Below are positions 13,419 through 26,436 of a stretch of DNA of 64,000 nt, one piece after another. Where the stretch lies: positions 58,973,540 to 59,037,539 of the forward strand of contig OX359265.1 in assembly GCA_947179155.2 (NCBI GenBank). The letters run 5' to 3'. Numbering within the stretch: position 1 is the first letter of the stretch; the number at the start of each line of letters is the position of its first letter. A program made the position numbers and the translations under genes. Under the pieces are notes generated by a model. The model had not been told where the DNA came from. It worked only from the letters and a program-made list of their open reading frames with translations, and ran no database searches. The stretch comes from Hedera helix (taxonomy: Eukaryota > Streptophyta > Magnoliopsida > Apiales > Araliaceae).

Positions 13419-13424
13419 TCCCGC
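13417..13424 (-). promoter_or_regulatory. Putative E2F site at the dUTPase 5' end
   Basis: ATTCCCGC on the plus strand matches the E2F consensus WTTSSCSS. It overlaps the most upstream ATG and is kept in the pseudogene copy (11139-11146). S-phase genes such as dUTPase are commonly E2F-regulated, so this is probably promoter or leader sequence, which favours a downstream start codon. An inverted repeat (GGGCACGAA ... TTCGTGCCC) lies just upstream at 13444-13476. Confidence 0.5.
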
Positions 13425-13479
13425 CAGTTTAATAGTGCTCCTCGGGCACGAATGTGTTGCACTCGTTCGTGCCCTTCAA

Positions 13480-15473
13480 TATAAATATATAAAAGCACGA
13501 AGAAGTATTTTTCGTTATATTCGACTAGGTGAGTTTTAGATTTTTCAATCGAGTTTCTCGGTGGGTTATTTAAGTTATATATAAATAATTTAAATACATA
13601 TATTAATAGTAAGTATTAAAAATTTGTTATTACATTTAGTGGCGGATTATTTATGAGTATTTTATTTGTTTGAGTAAGTTAAAAACTTTATATTTGACCC
13701 AAAAATCTTGAAGCTACTTTTAGATCAATCAATTATCTACCACTATTATGGTTTAAAATTTGACTAGAAATAAATCTCCAACTTAAAAACACGTACAAAA
13801 AGTTCTTACCAAGTACAATTAAATGAAATTTAATTTATGACATGAACAAATTGAATTTACATATCCTAAAAACTAACTAAAGCATAATAAATTAAAATAA
13901 TTCTTTTCAAATACTTAGATTCTTTTATGTATGTTAGCTCAATATTGAAAAATAGTTAGATTGCATGCAGTCTTTTATCTTAAATAAAATAATATAAATA
14001 ACATATATTATCTTAGTTAGTATCCTTAACCTATTAAATTTTTAATTAATGGAATAATATATAATTAACAAATTTTACTATACTCAATAAAAATATTTAT
14101 AATAAATTATGTAGGGGTACAAAAGATGAAGGTTATCTCACGTTATGTCTTTTTATAATAATAAGATTTTGAGAATTTATAAAAATACCATTTTATGCAT
14201 AGCACAGAAGATATTATATTTAATTATTCAAAACGACGTCATTTTGAAAGTTATCTCATGCAAGAGTGTGCGTAAGATCGCCTTCACCTCCTTTTTTGCC
14301 AATTATATATACAAATTTTATAAATAGCACTTCTAATAAATTTAATATTTTAATCTCTTACTATTATTTATTAATTATAAGAGAATTGAACTTTTACTAT
14401 CGGCAATCTAAATTTTACAAAATAATCCGTGCTTCACACGGGATATTAAGGCAGTTGATATAATAAATTCAAGAAAAGGTTAAACTTTTTGGGTGTTTAA
14501 AAAATTATAAACTCCCGCAAAGCGTTGTACATGTTCAACTAAGATTCTGGTCCGAAAGAGCGGCGCGGGTTCACAACCCACTCTCAACTATATCCTTTTA
14601 TTTAGACTAAAGCAAGAGATCAGTGATAAAGTAGGTAAACAATTATAAAAGTGCTCCTTTTAAGGTCTTGACAATAATAGGATTGAGAAAGGATGAATAA
14701 CTTTACTGGAAAGAATGTATGTAGGTATCCATCCATCCAGTCCTGTGCTAGAGGTTTTCTTTTTTGCTTTAGTGTTTTCCTTCGAGTACCTTTCTCTTTT
14801 GTTGACTTAAATGTTATATGCATATCAGTGCCCGGAAAATTCAACAATTATCTGGCCCTGCCCCGGCTTGTTGCTAAAGTTGCAAAACTGAGCTCAAAAT
14901 TCTTATTCCATTTTAGAGACCATAAGAAGCAAAATCCCTCCAGCTTTTCAGGGGCAGTTATATTCATTCAGACTCATTCTGTGATTGCATTAATGTTCAG
15001 AGGATCAATGTGCATTTAATTTACCATTTACAAGTGCCTATTGCAGCTCTCTACTGATTTACCTTGTGTTTTGAACATCATATTGCAGTAGTGCAAGAAC
15101 ATTTAATTCGTTGCTTTGATATTTTTCCAGAGCCAAGAGAGAACGTGAAGCATGTTCTGGTTATAAAACTAACAGAAATTATACGGTTTCTAGGAAATAA
15201 AAACATGAAAATTATATGATAATGAAGCAGTGATGTCCCCTCTAACAATGTCAAAGAACTTAACCAATCATCTAAATGCATCACAATTCACATGGCTCAT
15301 TCATTCTATTACTCCTTGCATTCTTTGTGACACTTTTACCTGAAGTTTTCCGATTCATATTGCATAAGCAGTGATGTCCCTCTAACAATGTCAAAAACTA
15401 TGTATGCATCTTTTATCCTTACTATGATGATTACCTTCTTGCCTATTTCAATTCATTTCACTTGAGAATTAGC
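13480..15473. other. Intergenic spacer
   Basis: AT-rich, no gene recognised. It contains the third copy of a duplication border word (14605-14635) and a near-palindrome CAAAACGACGTCATTTTG at 14229-14246. From about 14860 to 15470 it is probably the 3' flank of the IQD gene. Confidence 0.5.
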
Positions 15474-17469
15474 TCATCTGAAATCCCTCCTTATATCACT
15501 AGTTGAAGGTGGAGATATAAGCTCTTCACCAAGGCTGTCCTCGCAACAATAGAACGTGTAGTGTCCCTCGCTAATGGGCTTACTACTTGGGCTCCTCAAG
15601 TTATGTTCTAATTCTACATCACTCATGACAACACCAGTATCTGGTTCATCAGGAATTGGGAAAGATAGGCATTTCTTTGCAGAACCCATTTTCTCTCTCT
15701 CTGGTGTTAAAGGCCCCTGCCTTGGAGCAATCTGAGACCGAATTCGAGCCCTGGTTGATGCAGTGGCTGCCATGTAGTTTGGCATTGAAGCAGCACCGGC
15801 ATTTTCATGTCCACCCATTCCGTAGTAACTGGACCTTAAATTTGGTGTTCGAACCATTATGAAGTTCCTCTCTTCTTTTAGGCAACGAGGGCTGGCTGAG
15901 TGAACTTGGATAGGTTTTGTTTTGGATGGATATGGTGTTACGTGGGAAGGAACGGAAAGATTCTTATTTGCTCTCTGGATAGGAGAAGAAACAAAATCTG
16001 AATTGGGTTTTTGCTGTTGGAAGTTAAAATAATGATTTTGTGATCTATGAGAATTAGGAGCCGAGTAAGAAGAATAAGATTGCGCATTGTCAATCTCAAC
16101 AGTTTGAATGCGCTCTCTTTGATCGAAAGAGTTCCTGCCCATCCTCTTCCATTGCTTCATTATATCCTCGTCAGACCATCTGGCTTTCTCTTCTTGCTCT
16201 TCATTGCCTAAAAATCGATCCTTACCGGATCTCCACATCTATTTATTGGAACATACTTGTAATTTAATTAGTGAGTTGGTAAATGCCAATAGAAAACTGG
16301 ACAAAAGGTTGAGAGAGATGAAAATTAACCTGACGGGAAAAAGCATAAGAAAGTGCTTTTTCACGCTTTGAAGCTGCGTCCTTCGTTTTCTGCAGCATGG
16401 CTTTGATTTCCTCCAATGTATGATGGTGACCATCACACTCATCTGTAATGCTACCACTTCCTTCTCTAGACTGCATTACAAGTTAAAACAAACAGATCAA
16501 AACACAAAAGCTATTGAGGTACAAGATCATAGAACATATACTAACTATATATATCTCATTGAAAATTTTACCCACAGCAGACTTCCTGGTTGCAAGATGT
16601 AGTTCCCTGGATACAGTGAATGTGGACTCCATGCTTCCTTGGTATGAAAGCCTCCTACACTGATCGCGAACTTGAGTTTGTACACGAACCAATGACTGAA
16701 TGCATCGGAGAGTCATCCTTGCGCGTTTCCGGACATTGTGGCCTCTCACTAAGGCTTGTAGCTTTACAATCCCTTTAAGTGCCCGAAGTGCTCTCCTTGC
16801 CTAAGTGTGTACATGTAGTTTCAATATTATAAAAGTAAAAAAAATAAAATTAGTGTGAATATAAGTACGTGAAAAGTGCAGGCACGAATACCAGATATCC
16901 TCTGAAGGCCGTTTGAATAACAGTGGCTGCATAGTATTTTATGGCAATATTAGAAGGTCTAGCGAGCCAAATGACTTCCACGGCTGCTTGGGCTGTAGCA
17001 ACTGCTGCCTCAGCAGCTGCTGTGGTTGCCATGGCCATTTCAATGGCAAGCCTTTGGTCCAATATTTCAGTAGCCTTGGACTTGAGATTATTTGTTCCTC
17101 CACTGGGATTGCTCAATGAGGTGTTAGCAGTGGCAGGTATGTTTTTTGCTTGGCTGTGCTGTATGGTTGTTTGGTCAATACAAGATTTACTGAAAATCCA
17201 TCCTCGCTTTCCTCTCTTCTGCACTAGCAAAGCAAATTTTATTGTAGTGAACGGTGATCATCACAAACCCAATATATATTGAGAATATACTAGTTTAGTA
17301 GAAATGTGCATGGTTGGTGTACAATATGTGAAGTTGATATCATTACCTTTTCATCATCTTCTTGTTCACGCTCTTCTCTCCTCTTGCTGCTCTTCTTGGT
17401 GTTTTTAGTAGGAGATCTGAAAGCCTTTTTGACTACATTTAACCATGAGTTTCCTCCAATCTTCTCCAT
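15474..17469 (-). CDS. IQD: IQ67-domain (IQD) calmodulin-binding protein, five exons
   Basis: IQD proteins bind calmodulin and act as scaffolds at microtubules, membrane or nucleus. Exons in gene order: 17469-17347, 17218-16892, 16800-16576, 16470-16330, 16238-15474; every junction is phase 0 and the product is 526 residues. The N-terminus reads [20 protein letters not shown] followed by a basic/acidic stretch, standard for the family. Exon 2 has an Ala-rich helix (residues about 100-130) and the first IQ motif ([13 protein letters not shown]). Exon 3 continues the IQ67 region ([20 protein letters not shown], then [14 protein letters not shown]); the exon 2/3 junction inside the first IQ motif is the family's hallmark intron position. 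The C-terminal exon has the DUF4005 core ([29 protein letters not shown]). It resembles the IQD16/17/18 group. No breaks seen. Confidence 0.93.
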
Positions 17470-18059
17470 TGAAAAGCTTGTGCTGTTTTCTTGCCCAAAA
17501 AAAGAAAAGAAATAGCTCTATTGTACGTGTAGAGGAAATCTTTAAATAGGTTACATATACTAGTAGATGAGAAGGGAACAGGAAGGAGGAGGCTAAATTC
17601 CAGTATTTAGGAACAAGAGGTGTAATGTAATGTTAAGAAGCGCAGCAGGTGGCGTATGAGTAGGAACTAGGAAGGAGCTTTAACTCTTGGCATTGTGGAA
17701 CAACAACAACAATAATAATAATAACGGCAAAAGCATATTGTAGGGTGTGTCAAAAAGTTGGAGACAACCGGTCTGAAAGAGTGTGCATATTATATATATA
17801 TATATATATAAATCAGCTCTAGCTGAAGAGAGAGATTGATGCAGCTCTTTTGGTCTTGCTTCATCACTCGAATTGTTGTGAGACAGGCAACTAGGTTGGT
17901 ATTGCTTCCTACAAAGATTCTAACATAGTTTTGACATTTTTTTTCCAATTTGGTGGTGCTTCCGTAGGCAGTAGAACGGAGTAGTAAAATTTAAAACCCG
18001 TGACTTGATATATAGAATGTTCTTCCAACTTGAAATTAATTATAGTACTAACAGGTCTA
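17470..18059. other. IQD 5' flank
   Basis: Short leader, then spacer with an AAC/AAT microsatellite (17701-17722) and a TA tract (17792-17809). No defensible promoter motif. Confidence 0.5.
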
Positions 18060-18125
18060 CTGAACCCACTGTCTCGAATGCGGCAAATGTTGGACACAAT
18101 GGACCGGCTATTTGAGCCAACGAGG
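18060..18125 (+). pseudogene. Chloroplast small heat-shock protein fragment
   Basis: The plus strand translates as LNPLSRMRQMLDTMDRLFE plus PTR. This matches the conserved Met-rich N-terminal segment of plastid HSP21-type sHSPs (PLSPMRTMRQMLDTMDRLFE). Nothing of the alpha-crystallin domain or transit peptide is recognisable nearby. It is only about 66 bp and ends in unrelated sequence, so it is a gene scrap. Confidence 0.7.
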
Positions 18126-18494
18126 ATGAAAGTAAGATAATTAATTAAGATGAATGAGATTCGACAATCAGTTCTTGTTACATCTCTCTCTCTCTCTCTC
18201 TCTAATTATGCAGAGTTGAAGAATGGGGAGGGGTACTGCTGGCTGTTCATTTCCATTCACAAGACCAAATTAAGGTGAACAGATTCAGTGATAACTGGTG
18301 AATTTTGCGCATGCATGCCTACCTAATGTGACAGCCTTTGTTTTTTTGTTGGGTTGGGTTTGCTTTGTTTTTGAATGCTTTCGTGTTCCTTCTTTAAGAT
18401 ATGCAACCAACTTTAATTATGGCGTTATCAGTCAGTCTGTTGTATAAGCTAGCGACGTAACCAAGTATTTATGGGGTGGGTGTTTAAAGCTAAG

Positions 18495-18544
<50 letters not shown>

Positions 18545-21500
18545 CTACTCATGATTCTTTTCTTTCTTTGTCTCTTGACGTACGTAATAGATTTCATTTC
18601 ATCGCAATTATACAAGTGGTTTTGGGGTTATTTTCTCCCTTCTCTTTTGCACTCGTACGGCAAATTGATCTTCCAAATTAGACTCATTTTCTGAAAAAGG
18701 GAATCTTGCACATATAAGACTGAAAGAAGAGTGCCCACTTGTGATCAGCCAGCCATGTTCAAAAAATAAAATATAAATAGCATTCCTTCCATCCTAATTC
18801 AAGAAAGGGAGTTGATACCGCAACGTCAAAAAATTTATACGATTCAAGAAATTGAAAGACAAAACCCTTGTAAGCACGCTGCTTCTTTTGCAGCTTTAAC
18901 GTACGTACTGCCATTCAGCCCTTGTCTTTGCCATAATCCCGAGTTTCAAAATTCAACAGTCCCATTGTAGGAGGGGCCCTTTGGTTGAGCATCAGAATGT
19001 ACAAGTAAAACTAGAGCAAGACGAAGCTTTTCATCAAACTTCAAAATCACGACATTAATTTTGAATCACAAAAAGCGAATCAACGGTCAGTCTTACATGG
19101 ATATGGTATTAGGAAACGTAAATGGTGCCCACGTGGTTGAGCTACTTTGATCTTTAGGTTTCATTTCAATTGGTTTATTTTCGTCTTTATGAATAATGTA
19201 CTCAATTTTGTAAACGGCTCAGCTTGCTCGCTCGGCTTATTCCATATCCACAAGTCAAGTCATTAAGTATGGTTTAGTTGAATTAAGTTGAGCCATTTTT
19301 AACCACCTTGTTTCCTATGCATGAATTTTTAAAGTATCCTTTCCTTCTTTAACTATACATTTCATAAATACAGTTGTTCAAATTTTCTTTTAAAATAATG
19401 AAATTAAGTAAATTATATCAAAATTTATTATTCAAATACATAATTGGTTAGGAGCTCATAACAAAAACGAGTGAATATTAAATTTACAATGATTAATTTA
19501 GATCTGATCATTATAAAAATCTAAAAAATTGTAACAATAATTTTGGATAAAATTATTTAATACTCCTACTCTACAAAAAAAAATCTCGATTGTTAAATTT
19601 ATATACTTGAAGAATATATTTTTCTTGCATATTTATCCCTTAATTTAGTAGTGATAATTAAATTGTGATGTTATATTTGATGACATTATATCAATTTACA
19701 TTGTCGTCAAATAAGTAAATGCCTTTTTTTTCCCTTTTAAATAGAACACTTGCTGTGGAACGAAGGAAGTATTACATGAACGGCTTGCATAGTTCTGCTA
19801 GCCGCATGATTTAGCTTTAGCTTGGCTTCTTTCAACAAATACCACGTAATTTCAAAGACGGCCCATTACAATCTATATATAACTCATTTATTTAAAGTTT
19901 CCAATATTTGATTTTGCTCTAGAACTCGCAACTTCCATTAGTTCTCGGTGAATGCCCCTGACCCGATTCGAGTTTCTTCTACATTTCCGTCCCTAATCTA
20001 TACATATCATATATAGAGAGAGAGCGAGAATTGATATTTTTATAAACTGATTTGATATTTTTACAAGTAAAATCCCACTTGTCCGTCAGACACTTGCTGC
20101 GACCAACAACTGTTTGGTTTATTTATTTATTTTATTGAAACTTCCAATCTTGATATTTAATGGATTATAAGCTTTTGTTCCAGAATTATATGGCTGTCCT
20201 TTATTTTATTTTGTGCTTTGCTGCTGCTTTTTTCATCCGTATGTGTACAAAATTAGAGCACAGTATGGCAGTCTATCTACCAAATTTGAGCACACAATAA
20301 AAACAATTTCATAGCAGGCGATTTAGGCCATCTATGAATACTACAAACACAGATTTTTCTCATCAGAGGAAAGAAAACCCATAAATTTCTCTTATTGGAC
20401 CTGAAGAGTTCCTTAATATTAATTTGTCAACCCAATGCAAAAGGAAGTTCTAAGAAATTCACAAATATGTCATCATGTGATCTTCCGCATTTCAAAGAGA
20501 GCTCCTGTTCAGGAGAACTCAACCCATTAATTCCACAACGATCACAAACCCTAATGCTACGTTTATATTGAAGAAATGAATTAGAAAAAGAAATGGAATA
20601 ATTTTTACGTATCTCAAGTGTATATTAGGTTGACATAAACTGATAAAAGGTTAAAAAATCCATTCCTGAGACTCCTCTTTGTCGGACCCTAAAACTTTCT
20701 GCAATCCTGTTCAAGGAAAAATAAATAAAAATAAAGAGGAGGAGAAGAACTGATTTGGACAAAACTGATTTCTTCAAGGTTCTTGAACCATGAAGAGAAC
20801 ACTGTATGACTGGCTCACTCAAGAAGGGAGAAAGATAAAAATAACTATTCTATTGTCAACTTTCCCCAAGTTGTAGATATTAGGATCAAATTAAAATTTC
20901 ATTAAAAATTTCGGTGAAGAATCATTAGAACAAACAAGAAAGAAGCCAACTGACCAGTTTCGGTCTTTTAAGTTCCCAAAATTCGAGAACGAACAATGTT
21001 ACTTCTGAGAAATTTCAACTTATATAAGATAAATTCCAATAAGCATTATAAGATAGATCAGTTTGAAATAACATAAAATAGCAAGCACAAAATCCGAACA
21101 CAGTCAAGAGAGGAGAAATTCAAGCACAAAGATAACTATATCCAAAATTAAATATAGACCCTTCCCCTTATCCACGTAGATAACTAAAAAAAGGAATTAG
21201 AATAAATTCAGGTCAGGGAATCAATAGTTTGAGCTGGAAAGGTTAAAGCAATTATCATGTGTCCTTAATATCCCAGCAGTTAAAGTAAAACATATTTTTA
21301 ACCATATACTATCAGTGGAAACAATAAAGCGAGCCATATATGTTAAGAAATCAAGAGACATTAGAAAAAAAACAAGACGACCATCTAAATATCATTCAAA
21401 AGCAAGAGGAATAGAAGAATCCCATGAAATCAGTTTTTCAAGAGTTCCCATGTTAGAAACATTCAAAGAGTATAATACTTTGGAACATTGCCGACAGAAT

Positions 21501-21714
21501 TCAACTTAACACGCAACATAAATTAAGCCAACTAAAGCCTCGAAATTCCACCCAACTCTACACCATAAACAACTTCCATAAATAACCCTATAGATGGCAG
21601 ATACCAGGCTGAGATGCAATGGACAAAGTACCTTAAAAGTATCTCCATATCTATGTATGTATATATAGATATTTTATCAGCAGAAAATCAGTTCAGAGGA
21701 AATGCAAGGTAGAC
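18126..21714. other. Intergenic spacer
   Basis: Mostly AT-rich with a CT tract (18184-18203) and a TA tract (18496-18540). A sequence at 20553-20610 (ATGCTACGTTTATATTGAAG) resembles one end of the MITE family at 34838 and 55418 but I find no partner end. The region from about 21000 to 21714 is probably the 3' UTR side of the CID gene. Confidence 0.5.
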
Positions 21715-24700
21715 TCACTGCATCCCAGGGCGTGGAGCACGTGGTCGGACAGGTGTCTTTGATGGGCTTACCCTGCATTGACAAAAATAACCCAACCCAC
21801 AGCAATTAAAAAAAAAAGAACACAAGGAAAAACTATTCCATGCTCCTGGAGCATGGTGAATAGTATGCTCCTCCTCTCACATGCATATGGGCCCCTCTGT
21901 GATGGAGCCCGCAGGAGACCCACATGCATGTGAGGGGAGGAGAAAACTATTCACCATGCTCCAGGAGCATGGAATAGTTTCTCGAAAGCAAGGGACAAAC
22001 ATATAGACGCAAAATTGGGAAAACCAACCTTATGGGCAGGGATCCTAAAACCACACCACTACAGTTCAGTGCTGCAATAGCGCTCTCAGCCTACATGAGT
22101 AGAAATCCGACCATTAGAACTTATTCTGTTGACAACAGTGTGCAACTAATACAGGACAACACAAATAAAAAAAAGGCGTCCTTTGCAAAAAACTGAAGTA
22201 ATACAAAAATTCGTTAGTCAATCAGGATATAAAATGTGGGTTGCCAATTCATTACAAATGTAGGTAACCAATTATTTTAGAAACAAATTATTAAAAATTA
22301 ATTAAATTATCAAACAACCCCTTCCAGGTCTTGCTGATAAGAGTTCCCATTTCCATCATTGTTCATCATCATAAAGAAAGTTAATCAATTGTGTTTACCA
22401 TATATAGTGAAGTACAGAGTGTATAGCACTGCAACTGAACAACATAGATGAAATCAGTGGCGAATGTTAACTAATACTAATACAAATGTTTGATATCACG
22501 AATAGCCCACCATGCTTTAGGCCCACTGTTAAAATGTTGGAATTGCATCTAACAAAAGGATATTAATGGGCTTCGAACCTAACTGTGGTGCAAGGCAATC
22601 AATGAACAAAAGAGCTGCATAATGATATTTGGATGATATAATGGAAAGACCAAAAAAAAATAACAGTTGGGGTAAGAGCCTCACCCATAAATGAAATATA
22701 TTCAAAGTTAAAAAGTAATCAATGATGTTGGCTTTTTTTACAATAAAGATACCAGTGACTGGACCCAAATGAGAGTTCATAAGTTTCAGTGACGCGCAAT
22801 ATAAATACAAAATCATCGAAAATGCACATATACAGGCTCTAATACATCATTCTTAGTGCACGCTTAAAGTAGGCAATGGTAATCAGTCATACTGTCCTTT
22901 GCACAGTAAAGGTTGCGGGAAAAGGATATCTGAATGCCTCTTACCACTCCATATTGCAAGGCAAGTTGCCAAGGAGCAAGCAACTCCATATCTGGTTAAA
23001 TTTTATTTTATTTTTTTTTGGGCCAAAACACTTTATATTTGGTAAGCATTTAATTCACACACCCAATAAACAGCAAAGCCTGCTAAAGCTCATAAAATGA
23101 CTCACCTTGGCTTGGTCAGAAGAGGTACATGAGCTGCAATGATGTTTGAACTTTGAATGTTTTCCACTGCCTATCAGACTATGTTCGTACATGTGATTTA
23201 CACATTCAAAAGTACATGTGAATTACATATTCATGCTACAGTCTGTTATAACTAGCCAAATTAACTGTTGAATCTTACTAAGCCTAGCAACAACTCCACA
23301 GGCTCGAGGACTAGGCTAAGCTTGTAGCCCTTTATATAAATTACCATGTTTTAAATAAGCAAGTTACCAGATTACCAAATACTTGGGAGTTAAATATTTC
23401 ACCTAATCATGATTTAATTTCATTCCAACAGTAATGTTTATCATATTTGCAGGTATTTAAAGCAAACAGATGAGTATCCTTTCCTTTTGTATTAGAGTGC
23501 AGAAAAGAATAATATACATCACACTAAGATATCAGGCAGCACATTGTGAAAAGCTCAGTGTACCTACCATTACAAACTCAACAAATGCAATACGAGTTGA
23601 ATGATGATAGTCTCCAAGCAACCTCAAGCGAAGAACCTATGGCAGACAAGACATTCCACAACTTATAGTTAGGAATTCAAGAAGTAGGAGCACTTTCAGA
23701 TTTGTTACATAAGCAGCCACAAACCTCTCCACAAATAGATTCAAAAAAGAGTTTAACATCCGCTTGAGTAACCTGGAACAAATAAAATAGAGATTGTCAA
23801 AAATTTCCCTTCCGGTGCTTTTCAATACGAGGAAAGTTTATAAATTTCAAAAATTACCTTCTTGTCGATATTTGTACAATAAATTGTCCTTGCGCACATC
23901 TCCCTTTCATCTTCAGACTATAGAACGTTGTAAAAGGCAATTAAGTAAATATAACTATGCCTCTCAAATGTGTTCACTTTCTAAGACTTAGTTCAATTAT
24001 GAAAAAATCATGGAACAAGGAGTTAAATGTAGTGAATCAAACTACTCACCCGGGGCAAAAATGTTGGATTAACAGGTGCAATCGCAGTTTTAGAGGGCAG
24101 CACCCTGACCGGGTAAAAACCAAGCATAGTACCTGCCATACTCAAAGCATTTATCGCACCTTCTGCATGCGTATCAGAGACAATGCAATGTCACCACCCA
24201 ACTCATTAACACGTATATGTCAAATGGAAATTTAGTCAGCTTACCCTCGTCAGTAAACTCAATAAATGCAAAGCGGAGAACAGAATTAGGGTCACCACAG
24301 ACACGACAATCAACAACCTTCAGCACAGAATATATGAGATAAATGTCAGCGAGACACTCCTCCATTACCATTAGCATGAATAGAATCTGAAAATGAGATC
24401 AATTACGTAATACCTACCTGCCCGCAAGTAATAAAGAGAGCTGCAAGTTGTTCTTCAGTAACCTAAACCAAGCAATGGAAAAAAATTCCAGAGGTTGTTT
24501 AACAATCAAAACATACTAAAAAAGGACCCAAGAAATTGACAACTAACAAACCAAAATAATTTATTACCTGATGATCAATGTCAGAAACATAAACTGTCCT
24601 CCTTATAACATCTTCCCTCTGAGCTGTACTGGTTCGACTATTCATCCTTCGCTTTGCATTACTATAGCTAATCTTCTTCTGAGCATAGAATAGAAAATAA

Positions 24701-25505
24701 AATTCATTACATGCTAGTACTTGAGGTCCAATATACTTTCTTTTGTGTCCCCATCTATACATATCCAACCGAACAAACTATGGCAGTGCCGCTAAGTTGA
24801 AAAGCTTACTAAATCTAATCTGATCCAATTTTATATCAACGGAATAAATTATAAAGACATTGCAATTCTAAACAAAACCCAATATTTTTCACTACAAAAC
24901 AAACATAAGCAGAACAAAAGTAAGATAAAGAAAATATCAGAAATCATGCATACCCTTCTAGTGGAATTTCCATTGGCAGGAGAGTTGGTGTTCATTACAT
25001 AATTATTGTCAGTAATATAACCAAAGTGAGGAGCCCCAGGAGCAGAGTGTTGTAACAGTGGTCTATAATTAGCAAGTGAAGGCGGCACAAATTCTTCAGC
25101 CATAGGGTTCAATTTGGACAGCATTTCTTCCAAATCCCTCATCTCCTGCTTAAAACCCTCCCCGCCATCATCTTCATCACCGCCATCTCTCGTTATATCC
25201 ACGCCACTGTTCATCTGATGATGACGAGCCACACCATTTGGGTTGATGTTGTGGCTGTGCTGCTGAATCAAACTCATCTGGTCAGCAGCAGCACTGTTAC
25301 CATTTGTCTGATGACCGGTCGTAATCTTCTGCTGCTGATTTTTAACAACCATGTGAAAATTATTCTGATCATTTGAGCGGAAGTTAGGGTTATGGTTGCT
25401 GCTCAAATGATTCAATCTTGACTGATCGGTGTTGTTTTGGTGGAGTGACTCAGCCCGATTCGATGAGTAATTAACGTCAACCCCAGCATTCTCAACAACT
25501 GCCAT
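21715..25505 (-). CDS. CID: CTC-interacting-domain (CID) protein: PAM2 motif plus two RRMs, ten exons
   Basis: RNA-binding protein expected to bind the C-terminal (MLLE) domain of poly(A)-binding protein. Exons in gene order: 25505-24954, 24678-24568, 24462-24418, 24317-24245, 24162-24050, 23917-23858, 23772-23725, 23636-23568, 22090-22029, 21772-21715; phases all agree (396 residues). Exon 1 is Asn/Gln/His-rich and carries the PAM2 motif LSKLNPMAEEFVPPSL near residue 135. A basic segment (NAKRRMNSRTS) leads into RRM1: RNP2 VYVSDI, RNP1 RFAFIEF. A linker (PVNPTFLPR, SEDEREMCARTIYCTNID) leads to RRM2: RNP2 IYCTNI, RNP1 RIAFVEF. The end (SPSKTPVRPRAPRPGMQ) is the family's usual basic tail. It resembles CID8-CID13. 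Intron 9 contains a hairpin MITE (21829-21982). A 5'-UTR intron probably follows a donor near 25652. Confidence 0.94.
21829..21982. mobile_element. Hairpin MITE in the last CID intron
   Basis: A near-perfect inverted repeat of about 60-bp arms. The left arm starts AAAACTATTCCATGCTCC, the right arm ends GGAGCATGGAATAGTTTC, and both arms carry CTCACATGCAT or its complement. A short loop lies near 21900. A diverged relative lies at 37607-37731. It would fold into a strong hairpin in the pre-mRNA. Confidence 0.8.
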
Positions 25506-26436
25506 GATTGATTACTTTTTCCGATTTTAGTTTCTGTAAAATTTTATCCGATCAATATTAAAATAAAATAAAAATTGACTCTAAAAAGAGAGAATGATTT
25601 GATTTTTATCATATAGTTTTACATTCCTAAGGAGGATGAAGAGAAAACGTACCTGCTGCTGATTGAGTCTAAATCATGTGCATTAGGTCTTCTAAAGATA
25701 AAGATAATGGAAAATGAAGACGAAGAAGAAAGAGGAAAAAGAGCCCAAGTTTTCTTTCTCTTTTCGTTTTTCTACAATATTTGCCCAATCTCTGCAGAGA
25801 GAAGAGAGAGAAGAAGTCGAAGAGAGAGAAAAGAGGTGTGTTCTTCGGATCTTCCGTTTCGGCCACTCGACCTTTTTGGACCTTCTTTCTTCCCTTCACA
25901 AAATCCGAAGTCATCAACAGTGACGGACCCAACCCAACACCCATTTTAAATTAAGTATAAATAAATAATTATTGTTCTATTTGGAAATCAGACGTATTCT
26001 TCTTAGATGCCAACATCCTCATAATTCTGCGTATTATTACGTCACAAACCTAAACCTCCATATAAACAAGGCCAAGTCAAGTGTGATAGCTTAATGGTAA
26101 AAAAATTCCCAATTTCTCTATTGATTTCTTCTCCAAATTTCCCGTAAGCCCAAAAATAAAATATACTCCTGCAATTAAATTTTAATAATATAAATTTTCG
26201 GTGGAAAAAAAAACTCTTACGAGCCCAAATACTCCTTGGTTAAGAAATGTTATCATATATTTTTACTATTCGTTTCGCAAGTGGTAAGATATTTTAAATG
26301 TGATCGGAATAGTTCATTCGTCTCTTAAGTTAAATCTCAATTCAACACAAAAAAAATAAAAAAAGAGTTTTCTTGTACATTTAAACTTTTTAAAATATAA
26401 TTTTGTAAATAAAATTAAATATAAATATTAAAGTAG
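25506..26436. other. CID leader and upstream spacer
   Basis: 25506-25560 is leader next to the ATG, with an acceptor-like T-rich tract. 25653-25930 is GC-richer and A/G-rich, probably the first non-coding exon and promoter side. Beyond 25950 it is plain AT-rich spacer. Confidence 0.5.

Larger units (their letters stand above)
11365..13480. repeat. Tandem segmental duplication, right unit
   Basis: Partner of 8470-11210, carrying the intact dUTPase gene. Its left border word AAAGCAAGAGATCAGTGAT (11375) appears a third time at 14608 in the spacer beyond the gene, which suggests a third, mostly lost, partial unit or a breakpoint repeat. 11210-11365 between the units is plain AT-rich sequence. 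Confidence 0.8.

Noticed and set aside
14540..14590. Sequence resembling a tRNA T-arm (GCGGGTTCACAACCCAC)
   Set aside because: No acceptor stem, D-arm or anticodon arm at the right distances could be fitted.
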